Assembly (NCBI RefSeq): GCF_030812775.1
Contig: NZ_JAUSTI010000004.1
Coordinates: forward strand, 310,001-374,000
From: Paenibacillus tundrae
GTDB lineage: Bacteria > Bacillota > Bacilli > Paenibacillales > Paenibacillaceae
Direction: 5' to 3'
Length of the DNA stretch: 64,000 nt
Below are positions 8,226-15,913 of this stretch, in pieces. How positions within the stretch are numbered: the first letter of the stretch is position 1; every line of letters begins with the position of its first letter. The translations under genes and the position numbers were made by a program. The notes beneath the pieces were generated by a model, which saw only the letters and a program-made list of their open reading frames with translations, was not told where the DNA came from and did no database searches.

Positions 8226-8378
8226 ATGAATCTGTGGGTGAATCAATCAATTATAGATACGTCACAAAGACATATAAATTATTCAACACTAGGTAGAGGA
8301 AATCTTTCAGGTCTTCAAAGCATAATAAATGAAATGAAATCTTAGAGTATGTAGCAGTTACAAAGAAGTCGTTGACAT

Positions 8379-8494
8379 CCTATAACATAATATTCACGCT
8401 GCGGCTCTGATGGAGCCTTGGTATGCGGAGGGATTTCGGAGATGCATTTCAGCAGACAACCCTTCGGGATTCATGAATACAGGAACGTTATAGG
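8379..8494 (+). repeat. attC-like site 6 (type B)
   Basis: R'' CCTATAAC (8379-8386), R' GTTATAGG (8487-8494); here both boxes are the same complement because cassettes 6 and 7 share box sequences. Arms: GGCTC..GAGCC, a long TATGC/GCAGA-like arm, and AACCC-TTCG-GGATT. Confidence 0.85.
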
Positions 8495-8546
8495 AAATCA
8501 ACTTCAAAAAACTGTAAGGCAAAATAATATTGAGGTGCATATTTGT

Positions 8547-9221
8547 ATGAATAAAAAGTTGATTATTTTAGGTTTGATTTTTTTAACGGTATTTCCTTTT
8601 GTAATTAATGTAGCTTTGATGGGATGGAATACCTCATTGACACATGGCACTACCGAATCATGGATAGGTTTTTTTGCCAGTTACGCTGGAGGGGTTTTTG
8701 GTGGTGTTATTGGTGGTCTATTTACTTACTTAGGTGTTAAACAAACAATTAGTACACAGGTGCGGCAAAAATATATTGATGAATTTCCAGAGAAGACCAA
8801 TTTGCTTATGGGAACTGTATTTGAACTTAAAAAACAACATGATTTTTTCAGCCATAATGAACATTTTATTAAAGGATATGGGTCGTTTGAAAATCCATCA
8901 AGGTATTTTGACTCAATTTCACTTTTAATTAATGAATCAGCAGAAAAGGGTATTAAAATAGATGCCACCCTTTATGAGAATATGAAAGAAATCAGGAATA
9001 GGAAAGATAAGCTTCTTCTTAAGTCAGTTAACAATCCATTGATTTCACTTAAAATTGCTGACGATGAATTTGGAACAAATGAGCGAACTCCTTTAGAAAC
9101 CATCAAATTAAGGGAAGAAATACAAGCTGAAATGAATATTATATTAATGGATTTAATAAACATTTTGGAAAAGCAACTAAGTAAGATGGAAAAAGTACTC
9201 AAAAGATATGTGGGTAATTAA
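8547..9221 (+). CDS. Cassette 7: membrane-anchored coiled-coil protein, unknown
   Basis: A 224-residue protein with two membrane segments (about residues 4-22 and 37-58, the latter Gly-rich: AGGVFGGVIGGLFTYLGV), then a long charged helical cytoplasmic part. ATG 8547 follows GAGGTG (8532-8537) at 9 nt; the frame extends upstream into the recombination site but cannot start there sensibly. The architecture resembles the small membrane protein of cassette 8. No family recognised. Confidence 0.65.
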   Translation: MNKKLIILGLIFLTVFPFVINVALMGWNTSLTHGTTESWIGFFASYAGGVFGGVIGGLFTYLGVKQTISTQVRQKYIDEFPEKTNLLMGTVFELKKQHDFFSHNEHFIKGYGSFENPSRYFDSISLLINESAEKGIKIDATLYENMKEIRNRKDKLLLKSVNNPLISLKIADDEFGTNERTPLETIKLREEIQAEMNIILMDLINILEKQLSKMEKVLKRYVGN

Positions 9222-9252
9222 TTTGAGTGTATTTCTAAGAAGAAGTTGACAT

Positions 9253-9350
9253 CCTATAACATAATATTCACGCTGCGGGCATATGCCCTTGATCCGGCAT
9301 TCGCCAGATACTCGACATACGTCGAGTCGTGAATACAGGAACGTTATGTG
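9253..9350 (+). repeat. attC-like site 7 (type A)
   Basis: R'' CCTATAAC (9253-9260), R' GTTATGTG (9343-9350). Arms GGGC-ATAT-GCCC, TCCGGC-ATTC-GCCAGA (one mismatch) and CTCGAC-ATAC-GTCGAG. Confidence 0.85.
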
Positions 9351-9421
9351 AAATAACGGGAATAGTACTGGACTTAAAATTTATTTGTCGTAGAAATTTA
9401 GTGTTCGAGGAGAAGGCGAGT

Positions 9422-9874
9422 ATGAATAGAATATCCAACTTATCTAGTGGATTGATTGGTGCAGTAGTAGGGGCAGTCATAGGAATTGCTGGAACATTAC
9501 TTGTGTTTTATATAACTCTATATTTTAATTTTGCAGTTGATAGCGAAGCAGCAAAGATGGAATTAGAAAATGCTGTTCAACTAATTAACACTTATAAAAG
9601 TGACTCAATAGGTCCAAGATATAAACTATTAAATACTGAAATTGCATGGAAGACAGTGTTGCTTAACGTTAATAGTAAGGATTTTAATGAAATGTACTAT
9701 GAATTAATAAAAATAGATTTATTAAGGGATATGATTATTAATGCTAGTAATGAAAATGAGAAGAATAAGTTAATTGAAGAATATAGTAGTGCTATAAATC
9801 TTATTAAGAAACAAACAAATTTTGAAGAGCAATTAGGACATTTAGAACAAATAAATAATAATAGGTTTGAATGA
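9422..9874 (+). CDS. Cassette 8: single-pass membrane protein, unknown
   Basis: A 150-residue protein with one strong membrane segment (about residues 10-35, LIGAVVGAVIGIAGTLLVFYI) followed by a helical charged domain. ATG 9422 has AGGAGAAGG (9408-9416) upstream. Longer forms would begin within the attC-like site. Ends GTTATGTG/CACATAAC match exactly. Function unknown. Confidence 0.65.
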   Translation: MNRISNLSSGLIGAVVGAVIGIAGTLLVFYITLYFNFAVDSEAAKMELENAVQLINTYKSDSIGPRYKLLNTEIAWKTVLLNVNSKDFNEMYYELIKIDLLRDMIINASNENEKNKLIEEYSSAINLIKKQTNFEEQLGHLEQINNNRFE

Positions 9875-9896
9875 TTATGATTCTAAGTCGTTACCT

Positions 9897-10062
9897 CACA
9901 TAACAACATGTTCACGCATCGTCGCTATTGCTCCTCGGGTCCGGCAGAAGTGGAGGAGCAAGGAAGCGGATTCGGCCGGACAACCCTGCAAGCCTAAGTC
10001 TGACGACCTGTTCCCGTTGGTCACTTAAGGCTTTCGGGCTCGTGAACAAAAAACGTTAGACG
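9897..10062 (+). repeat. attC-like site 8 (divergent, 166 nt)
   Basis: R'' CACATAAC (9897-9904), R' GTTAGACG (10055-10062). The left spacer is AACATG before TTCACG; the right arm is CGTGAACAAAAAAC-GTT. The inner part is longer than in types A and B, with TTGCTCCTCGG..GGAGGAGCAA and AAGCCTTAAG-like inverted repeats. Both boxes match their own cassettes exactly. Confidence 0.8.
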
Positions 10063-10150
10063 AAATCTTACCAAAGTGAGAGAAGTCATAAAGAAAAGGT
10101 TATGAAGCTCTTTATTCTTACTTCTCAAGCAAAGGCAGGTAGGAAAAACA

Positions 10151-10474
10151 ATGGAAGATATTATTTATGATTATTACGAGTTGTTATACAGTCAGAGATT
10201 AGAAGAGTCTCAAGAGCTTTTGGATTGGAATAACAAGGAAGCAAGTATTATTGAATACTTCTCTACGATGAATAAGATAGCAACGAATCATAAGATAAAG
10301 CGAATTAAAGATCTAGTTATAACTACGATCAACGAGACTGATCATAGAGGGGAAGCCGTTGTAAACATTATTTATGAAGACGAAGATCAAAAAGAAATTA
10401 TAGAAGTGAATTGGATAAAGGGCATTCAAAGCGTACAAGGAGAATGGAAAATCACATCGATAAGAAGAGAGTAA
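10151..10474 (+). CDS. Cassette 9: small acidic protein, unknown
   Basis: A 107-residue protein; the helix-rich N-terminus and strand-rich C-terminus (DHRGEAVVNIIYEDEDQKE, then VQGEWKITSI) suggest a small NTF2/SnoaL-like fold, but this is only a guess. ATG 10151 is preceded by AGGTAGG. Ends GTTAGACG/CGTCTAAC match exactly. Confidence 0.65.
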   Translation: MEDIIYDYYELLYSQRLEESQELLDWNNKEASIIEYFSTMNKIATNHKIKRIKDLVITTINETDHRGEAVVNIIYEDEDQKEIIEVNWIKGIQSVQGEWKITSIRRE

Positions 10475-10513
10475 GTATAAGAAGAAGTAAGCCTATCGAA
10501 AAGAGTAAGACTC

Positions 10514-10611
10514 CGTCTAACATAATATTCACGCTGCGGGCATACGCCCTTGGCCCGGCATTCGCCGGCCACCCAGCATACGCTGGGTCGTGAATACAGG
10601 AACGTTGTGCG
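10514..10611 (+). repeat. attC-like site 9 (type A)
   Basis: R'' CGTCTAAC (10514-10521), R' GTTGTGCG (10604-10611). Arm 3 is CCCAGC-ATAC-GCTGGG, a two-position covariation against CCCGAC/GTCGGG in site 2. Confidence 0.85.
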
Positions 10612-10739
10612 AAACCTTTTAAAATCTAAAATCAACAAGAGTGTGAAAAAAGATTTTTGAAAGTGTTTAGAATTTTAATTTGTTAAAGTTAGTTAAATGA
10701 TTTTTAGGATTCGTTAAACAAATATTGGAGGTAATCAAT

Positions 10740-11981
10740 TTGAATTTTCAATTATATGATGAGTTGTTTAACAGAGACAATTACCCTGCATTTTCACCAA
10801 AAGACTACTTGCCTATGGATAATAAAATGTGTGTTTGTCTAAGTGGAGATTTGTATGAAAATTGCTGTAAAAAAGAAGTTGAAGACGCGAAAATTAATAG
10901 GAAAATAGATCCTTATGCAAATGAGATACTGGAAAAGACATATTCTAAAAAAGATAAAAAATTATTAAGTTATATTACAGAAGATAAATCTCTTAATAAA
11001 AAGAATATTAGCTACTGCGCTGCTAATAAGGTATTTGGCGATTGTGATAATAAGAATCACATGAGACGATCTCATACTCTCGCTAGAGGGATTGTTTTAA
11101 AAAACCTAAGTGGTGGTGAAAAAGTAATTCGATTCAATGACCATAAAATTAATTCAGAACAAGACAAAGAAGCTTTTTTTAATACGATAGGGAAAAGTGG
11201 TTACTCTGAGGTTGATATTGAAGACGCAAGCGTTACAGTTTCTTTTTGTAAAAAGCACGATATAGAACTTTTCTCTTCGATCGAAACAGACGGAAATGGG
11301 AACTATTCAGGGAATAATATTCAAAACTTAGAGTATGCTTTGAAATCGATTAGTTTTGACATATATTACAACATAATGAATATTAAATTTCTTTCGGAAT
11401 TAATTAAAGAAACTAAATATGTTGCTTTTAATCCGGACGGATCCAATTCTTCTTTTTTTCAGGATTACAACTTACGAGTGAATTCATTATTTGACTTGTA
11501 TCCTCTTATGTTGAAGGTACTGGAGGAACTTAAACTACTTCTAGCTGATAATAAAGAACCTAGTTTAGAAACAGTATCTTTTGAGTTGCCATTAAGTAAA
11601 GTGAATTTTTCTCTTTCAGAAATTATGATTATTGATGATACAATTTGCTTTGCAAATTGTATCAATGCTGGAAAACCATATATTATTATTTCTTATTATA
11701 AAAACAATGAAAGGATCGCTAGTCTTGATAAATGGAAGGAACAATACAATTTGAATCAGTCTAACAAAATAGGGGAACTTAAAAGCTTATGGCCTCTAAT
11801 TAAAGGAAAATTTCTAATCAATGCTCAAAACATATATTTTAACAAGGAAGCATTTGATAAATTATCTGATCTTACAAAAGGATACCTGTACGTAATCCAT
11901 AGAGAAGGCACTAAAGATATACCAGATAAAGTACAAGTTGAATGTGATGAAGAATTAATGAGAATCTTGTATGGTTTGTAG
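10740..11981 (+). CDS. Cassette 10: SEC-C-motif zinc protein
   Basis: A 413-residue protein. Near residue 34, CVCLSGDLYENCCKK fits the zinc-binding SEC-C pattern (C-x-C-x-SG..Y..CC). A second Cys/His cluster follows: SYCAANKVFGDC, then NHMRRSHTLARGIVLKNL and later VSFCKKHDIELF. I recall this arrangement from uncharacterised SEC-C proteins with an HNH-like zinc module. The remaining 250 residues are unrecognised. TTG 10740 lies 8 nt after GGAGG (10727-10731) and is preferred to the in-frame TTG at 10725, which overlaps it. The 5' gap (10612-10739) is AT-rich and may hold a promoter. Cassette ends match 7/8. Confidence 0.7.
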   Translation: MNFQLYDELFNRDNYPAFSPKDYLPMDNKMCVCLSGDLYENCCKKEVEDAKINRKIDPYANEILEKTYSKKDKKLLSYITEDKSLNKKNISYCAANKVFGDCDNKNHMRRSHTLARGIVLKNLSGGEKVIRFNDHKINSEQDKEAFFNTIGKSGYSEVDIEDASVTVSFCKKHDIELFSSIETDGNGNYSGNNIQNLEYALKSISFDIYYNIMNIKFLSELIKETKYVAFNPDGSNSSFFQDYNLRVNSLFDLYPLMLKVLEELKLLLADNKEPSLETVSFELPLSKVNFSLSEIMIIDDTICFANCINAGKPYIIISYYKNNERIASLDKWKEQYNLNQSNKIGELKSLWPLIKGKFLINAQNIYFNKEAFDKLSDLTKGYLYVIHREGTKDIPDKVQVECDEELMRILYGL

Positions 11982-12026
11982 TGCAAGTAAAACTACTGAT
12001 GGAACAAGGACTGAAAGCTAAGGCAT

Positions 12027-12124
12027 CGCATAACATAATATTCACGCTGCGGGCATACGCCCTTGATCCGGCATTTGCCGGACACTCGACATGCGTCGAG
12101 TCGTGAATACAGGAACGTTATATG
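12027..12124 (+). repeat. attC-like site 10 (type A)
   Basis: R'' CGCATAAC (12027-12034), one mismatch from the complement of GTTGTGCG; R' GTTATATG (12117-12124). Arms GGGC-ATAC-GCCC, TCCGGC-ATTT-GCCGGA and CTCGAC-ATGC-GTCGAG. Confidence 0.85.
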
Positions 12125-12164
12125 AAAGATGGAAATTGCGTAAGAAACCGAAAAGGAGCTATAT

Positions 12165-12548
12165 ATGATGAAACTAAAAGGAACAGCGACAGAAGAAGCT
12201 TATCGCGCTGAACTTCAACGTACATATGACTATATTTTTAATACGGAAGACGGAAGGATTCTTCATCAAACAATAATGGAAAAGGTAGAAGATTTTCAAA
12301 CGGCTTATATAATAGATTGGATTCCAGATCAAGGAGGAGATTTTTTTAAGTTAATCGTTAATGGAGAGATGCTTGTATTGATAGAAATTGAAGAAGAAAT
12401 AGATTTTTTGACAAAAGATATAATTAAAAAAGTTATTAGTTACGAGAGCCAATCAATTAAGACCTATAAAAAAGAGCTAAGTAAGACAAACCAAATTAAA
12501 CTTGAAGTAGCAATTGATTTATGTCAAACAGATATGAATAAGAGTTAA
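12165..12548 (+). CDS. Cassette 11: small unknown protein
   Basis: A 127-residue protein, acidic, with an alternating helix/strand pattern (YIIDWIPDQGGDFFKLIV, LVLIEIEEEIDF). AAAGGAG precedes the paired ATG codons at 12165 and 12168. No family recognised. Ends GTTATATG/CACATAAC differ at one position. Confidence 0.6.
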   Translation: MMKLKGTATEEAYRAELQRTYDYIFNTEDGRILHQTIMEKVEDFQTAYIIDWIPDQGGDFFKLIVNGEMLVLIEIEEEIDFLTKDIIKKVISYESQSIKTYKKELSKTNQIKLEVAIDLCQTDMNKS

Positions 12549-12579
12549 TAGGTGAATGTAATTCAGGAAGACCATCCAT

Positions 12580-12677
12580 CACATAACATAATATTCACGC
12601 TGCAGGCATACGCCCTTGGCTCGGCATACGCCGGACACTCGACATACGTCGAGTCGTGAATACAGGAACGTTAGATG
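12580..12677 (+). repeat. attC-like site 11 (type A)
   Basis: R'' CACATAAC (12580-12587), R' GTTAGATG (12670-12677). Arm 3 CTCGAC-ATAC-GTCGAG is intact; arm 2 is imperfect. Confidence 0.85.
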
Positions 12678-12714
12678 AGATAGCCGCAAAACCAAACAAC
12701 ATTGGAAACGGATG

Positions 12715-12743
12715 TTAAGTCCACTCAAACTTTAGTGTATAAT
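12715..12743 (+). promoter_or_regulatory. Promoter of toxin-antitoxin cassette 12
   Basis: TTAAGT (12715-12720) and a perfect TATAAT (12738-12743) are separated by 17 bp, 31 bp before the antitoxin start. The -35 is weak (3 of 6). The same arrangement recurs in cassette 17. Confidence 0.45.
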
Positions 12744-12773
12744 AAAAACAAAGAAGTGTAGGAGGTATGCAGA

Positions 12774-12947
12774 ATGAGTATTGAAGAGAAACTTATTCAA
12801 GACTTTTTGACATTGCCTGATGACAAGAAAATTGAAGTGATTGATTTTGTTGAATTTCTAAAGAATCGTAATAATAAGCAAATGGATTCGCTCATGGACG
12901 ATATTATAACCGAAAATATTGAGGCACTTAGGGAATTATCGAAATGA
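12774..12947 (+). CDS. Cassette 12: antitoxin of a Doc-type toxin (DUF2281-like)
   Basis: A 57-residue acidic protein (MSIEEKLIQDFLTLPDDKKI.., EVIDFVEFLKNR). The VIDFVEFLK segment resembles DUF2281 antitoxin-like proteins. Its stop overlaps the toxin start (ATGA at 12944-12947), so the two are translationally coupled. AGGAGG (12760-12765) precedes ATG 12774. Its role as the antidote is inferred from gene order and the partner. Confidence 0.75.
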   Translation: MSIEEKLIQDFLTLPDDKKIEVIDFVEFLKNRNNKQMDSLMDDIITENIEALRELSK

Positions 12948-13321
12948 AGTATCTTAGTCTGGAACAAATTCTTCAATTCCATACTAAGATTATTAAGGCA
13001 ACAGGCGGCTCCGATGGAGTTAGAGATCTTGGGCTAATTGAAAGTGCTCTTAAGAAAGCAGAAGCAACTTTTGATGGACAGGAACTTTACGAAGGAAATA
13101 AAAAGAAAATATCTGTTACTACATTTGCTCTAATAAAGAATCATGGATTTATTGACGGGAATAAACGTATAGGGGTAGCAACTATGCTGCTTTTATTACG
13201 TCTAAATGATATTTCTCTAAAGTATGAGCAAGAAGAATTAGTTGAATTGGGATTGAATACCGCAGAAGGTGAATTCACAGAAGAGAACATACAAAAGTGG
13301 ATAGAAGTGCATCAAGTGTAA
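12944..13321 (+). CDS. doc: Cassette 12: Doc/Fic-family death-on-curing toxin
   Basis: A 125-residue Fic-domain protein of the Doc group. The active-site loop is NHGFIDGNKRIGVAT (His67, Asp71, Asn73, Lys74, Arg75), fitting HxFx(D/N)(A/G)NKR. Doc of phage P1 phosphorylates EF-Tu; the target here is inferred from family. Upstream, LSLEQILQFHTKII and GVRDLGLIESALKK are typical of the family. ATGA overlap with the antitoxin. A nearly identical second copy sits in cassette 17, where the histidine is lost. Confidence 0.85.
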   Translation: MKYLSLEQILQFHTKIIKATGGSDGVRDLGLIESALKKAEATFDGQELYEGNKKKISVTTFALIKNHGFIDGNKRIGVATMLLLLRLNDISLKYEQEELVELGLNTAEGEFTEENIQKWIEVHQV

Positions 13322-13345
13322 AATTGGCTTGATGTTCTTTTTTTT
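13310..13345 (+). terminator. Terminator of toxin-antitoxin cassette 12
   Basis: CATCAAG (13310-13316) pairs with CTTGATG (13328-13334), followed by a run of T (13338-13344). The stem overlaps the toxin stop codon region, so the cassette is a self-contained transcription unit. Confidence 0.65.
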
Positions 13346-13385
13346 GTAAGAACAACTGAAGGTATTTCAAAGTAGGCGTCTACAC

Positions 13386-13503
13386 CATGTAACATTATAT
13401 TCAAGCTTCGACTCCTTCGGAGTCTTGGTCTGCGGGAAGGGATTCGTAGAAGCATTTCAGCAGACAACCCCTTCAGGGTTCATGAATACAGGAACGTTAG
13501 GTG
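13386..13503 (+). repeat. attC-like site 12 (type B)
   Basis: R'' CATGTAAC (13386-13393), one mismatch from the complement of the opening box; R' GTTAGGTG (13496-13503). Arms ACTCC-TTC-GGAGT, GTCTGC/GCAGAC and AACCCC-TTCA-GGGTT. Confidence 0.85.
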
Positions 13504-13537
13504 AAATTGCTAAGCAAAATTTTAAGGAGGAAATAAA

Positions 13538-14242
13538 TTGTTAAAGCATAAAGTTAATCTTCTTGGAGTAGAAGCAGTAAAAAATATTAAGGAATTAACT
13601 ATATTTGCAGAAGCATCTAAATTCATCTATAAGGAATTTATGAATTCCGCTAATAACATAAATGAAGATGATTTTAGTCTACAGATAAATTTTGATGTCA
13701 CAATTAAAGACATTGTTAAACAAATCGAAGACGATACATTAACTACAAAGTTATATGAGAGTGTGATTATAAGAGCTTATGGAATACTTGAGATATACAT
13801 TTAAGGGATCACTAACCTTTTGGTAAATAAGTACCCTTTGAAATATGTGAAAAACACACCAGGGATAAAACTGCATGATATATTCAATGCTAATATTCAA
13901 GAAATGAAGCAAAAACATATAGATAATACAGTGAATAAATTAATTAGAAATAAAAATATGTATGAAGTCTATAACATTCTTGCTTCACCTCATAATTTAG
14001 ACAATAGTGAAACTACTTCTTTCAAAATGGCGGTTAACGATATATATGCATTAAGAAATTTAATAGCGCATAAAAATGGTATAATTGATTCTAAGTTTCT
14101 TGATTTGTACAGTGAGAATAAAGAATTAATTGTAGGAGAAAAATTAAAAATAGAGTATAAACACATGACTACTACTGTTAATAAACTGTATAGGTTTATG
14201 GAATCAATACATAATGCAATGCTAAAAAAAGAATGGTTGTAG
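13538..14242 (+). pseudogene. Cassette 13: HEPN-type protein with internal stop
   Basis: One reading frame of about 235 codons is broken by a TAA at 13802-13804; both parts are in the same frame. TTG 13538 follows AAGGAGG (13524-13530) at 7 nt. The C-terminal part has a helical domain with DIYALRNLIAHKNG, an R-x4-H signature of HEPN RNases (RiboL-PSP/RES-type HEPN proteins). If the stop is real, the protein is truncated before the catalytic motif. Readthrough, a point mutation or sequence error are the options. Ends GTTAGGTG/CACCTAAC match exactly. Confidence 0.65.
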
Positions 14243-14265
14243 TTATTCAAAGGAGTCAGTAACAT

Positions 14266-14384
14266 CACCTAACATAATATTCAAGCCGCGGCTCCTTTGA
14301 AGCCTTGGTCTGCGAGGATGAATTTCGAAGAGGGATTTCAGCAGACAACCCCTTCGGGGTTCGTGAATACAGAAACGTTAGGCG
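14266..14384 (+). repeat. attC-like site 13 (type B)
   Basis: R'' CACCTAAC (14266-14273), R' GTTAGGCG (14377-14384). Outer arm TTCAAG rather than TTCACG on the left; arm 3 AACCCC-TTCG-GGGTT is perfect. Confidence 0.85.
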
Positions 14385-14410
14385 AAAGGCTTTAAACAAG
14401 GAGAATTTCA

Positions 14411-14950
14411 ATGAAGATAGAACTTAATAAAGAATTTGCTTGTAAGCTGAGTATCATACTTGAGAGTCAATTGATTTGGTATAAGCATTTCCAACTCTTT
14501 TGTGATGATATCATTCTTGAATATACAAAGCCACCTTATTGGATCATTGAATTAGCAACGGCGCGCTTTCAACCAAGCGCTATTGAAATCGTTCATAAAT
14601 ACATTAATTCTGAACCATTTATTGATGTGTATAAGAGCAAATTATTTGATCAGTATATTGCTTGTTTGTACTTAAGGTACGATAGAAGAGAAATATCTTG
14701 GGCTAATTTTTTGTTTTCATCTGGACAGTATGCTGATGGATGTCAGGCTGTAAAAGAAGATTGTGAATATTTTTATGAACTATTGAATGAGTATGAAAAT
14801 TCTGAATTTGATATAAACATCGAGTACAAGCAAAAAGAAGAAATAGAGAGTAAATTCAATGAAGAAATTAAAGAGATAGAAGTTATTTATGAGATATTCA
14901 AAGATTATTTTAAACAGTTCGTCATTAAAGAGAAAAGTACATCGTCGTAG
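14411..14950 (+). CDS. Cassette 14: acidic helical protein, unknown
   Basis: A 179-residue protein; the last 50 residues form a charged coiled-coil-like helix (EYKQKEEIESKFNEEIKEIE). AAGGAG precedes ATG 14411. No signal peptide or membrane segment, no family recognised. Ends GTTAGGCG/CGCCTAAC match exactly. Confidence 0.6.
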   Translation: MKIELNKEFACKLSIILESQLIWYKHFQLFCDDIILEYTKPPYWIIELATARFQPSAIEIVHKYINSEPFIDVYKSKLFDQYIACLYLRYDRREISWANFLFSSGQYADGCQAVKEDCEYFYELLNEYENSEFDINIEYKQKEEIESKFNEEIKEIEVIYEIFKDYFKQFVIKEKSTSS

Positions 14951-14973
14951 ATTATACAAAGAAGTAAGCCCAT

Positions 14974-15090
14974 CGCCTAACATAATATTCAAGCTAGGTC
15001 TCCTTCCAAGACTTGGTCTGCTGGATGCATTTCGAGGAGGGAATCGGCAGACAACCCCGTTGGGGTTCATGAATACAGGAACGTTATAAG
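14974..15090 (+). repeat. attC-like site 14 (type B)
   Basis: R'' CGCCTAAC (14974-14981), R' GTTATAAG (15083-15090). Arm 2 GTCTGC..GCAGAC and arm 3 AACCCC-GTT-GGGGTT are intact. Confidence 0.85.
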
Positions 15091-15141
15091 AAATCCCACA
15101 AACCAAACAATTAAACCAAGTAGGAAGGAAGAGCAAAATAG

Positions 15142-15477
15142 AGACTGCCCTTAGATGGTTTTGTACGAAAAGGAATTGAATATAAGGGTGAACTCATTGG
15201 CTATACGGACCTGGCTTACATAAAAGATCAGAGAGCAGAATTGGTAATTGCAATAGGTGTAAGCCAATACAGGGGGAAAGGCATAGGGTTTGAAGCGAGC
15301 AGAAAAATGATGGAATATGGATTGAAGGAATTTGGAATCAATTTATTTCATGCAGAAACAAATGAGTATAATATGGCCTCTAGAAGACTGCTCGAAAAGC
15401 TAGGTTATAAAGAAATAGGAAGAGAAGGGCAGCTGATCCAGTATGAATATAAAGTAGAAAACTATAAAAAGGTATAG
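15142..15477 (+). pseudogene. Cassette 15: GNAT acetyltransferase lacking its N-terminus
   Basis: The frame is open from 15142, after an in-frame TAG, and reads ELIGYTDLAYIKDQRAEL, then the GNAT motif A IGVSQYRGKGIGFEAS and NMASRRLLEKLGYKEIG. A full GNAT domain needs about 50 more N-terminal residues and no ATG or GTG start with a ribosome binding site is visible, so the gene appears 5'-truncated. A TTG at 15241 could give only 78 residues, starting inside the core strand. Cassette ends GTTATAAG/CTTATAAC still match exactly, so the truncation predates or did not disturb the cassette boundaries. Confidence 0.65.
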
Positions 15478-15499
15478 ACATTCAAAGAAAGAGGGACAT

Positions 15500-15597
15500 C
15501 TTATAACATCATATTCACGCTGCGGACATTCGTCCTTGGCTCGGCATGCGCCAGACACTCGACATACGTCGAGTCGCGAATACAGGAACGTTATACG
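15500..15597 (+). repeat. attC-like site 15 (type A)
   Basis: R'' CTTATAAC (15500-15507), R' GTTATACG (15590-15597). Arms GGAC-ATTC-GTCC, TCGGC-ATGC-GCCAGA (imperfect) and CTCGAC-ATAC-GTCGAG. Confidence 0.85.
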
Positions 15598-15913
15598 TAA
15601 TTACTAAGAGCTGATTAAAATCGTTTGAATGACGAGCCATTCTTAAATAACGAGCCCTTCGATCGGCTCGAAGAAGACGAATTGAATAAGTAAAATAGGG
15701 AATCAAAAAACAGATAAGAAACAGATAAAGGTAGAAATGTTAAAGACGGTGTTGGCTTTAAAGCAGGACGCCATTTCTGCGGCAGCGAATTGAAGCGTGG
15801 AAACGGTTTATCTTAAATAGGTAAAGACTAGGCCATTAAAAAGGGTAAGGTTAGAAATGACGCTCGGATTTTTAAAGAAGCACTTTATTATTTGAAACTT
15901 GGGAGGACCTCGA
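15598..15913 (+). other. Non-coding 5' part of cassette 16
   Basis: No gene is visible. A hairpin CGAGCC-CTTCGATC-GGCTCG lies near 15651-15670. A short decayed frame (about 15738-15820) contains two in-frame stops. GC content rises towards the oxidase gene. Confidence 0.4.

Noticed and set aside
8418..8546. Extended N-terminus of the cassette 7 gene
   Set aside because: This part of the frame lies inside the recombination site; the ATG at 8547 has a proper ribosome binding site.
9329..9421. Extended N-terminus of the cassette 8 gene
   Set aside because: It would start within the conserved right end of site 7; ATG 9422 with AGGAGAAGG is better.
10411..10593. Open frame across site 9
   Set aside because: It reads through the hairpin arms of the site and has no ribosome binding site or protein-like composition.
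14780..15136. Minus-strand open frame over cassette 14 and site 14
   Set aside because: Complement of a well-supported gene and of a recombination site; hydrophobic low-complexity artefact.
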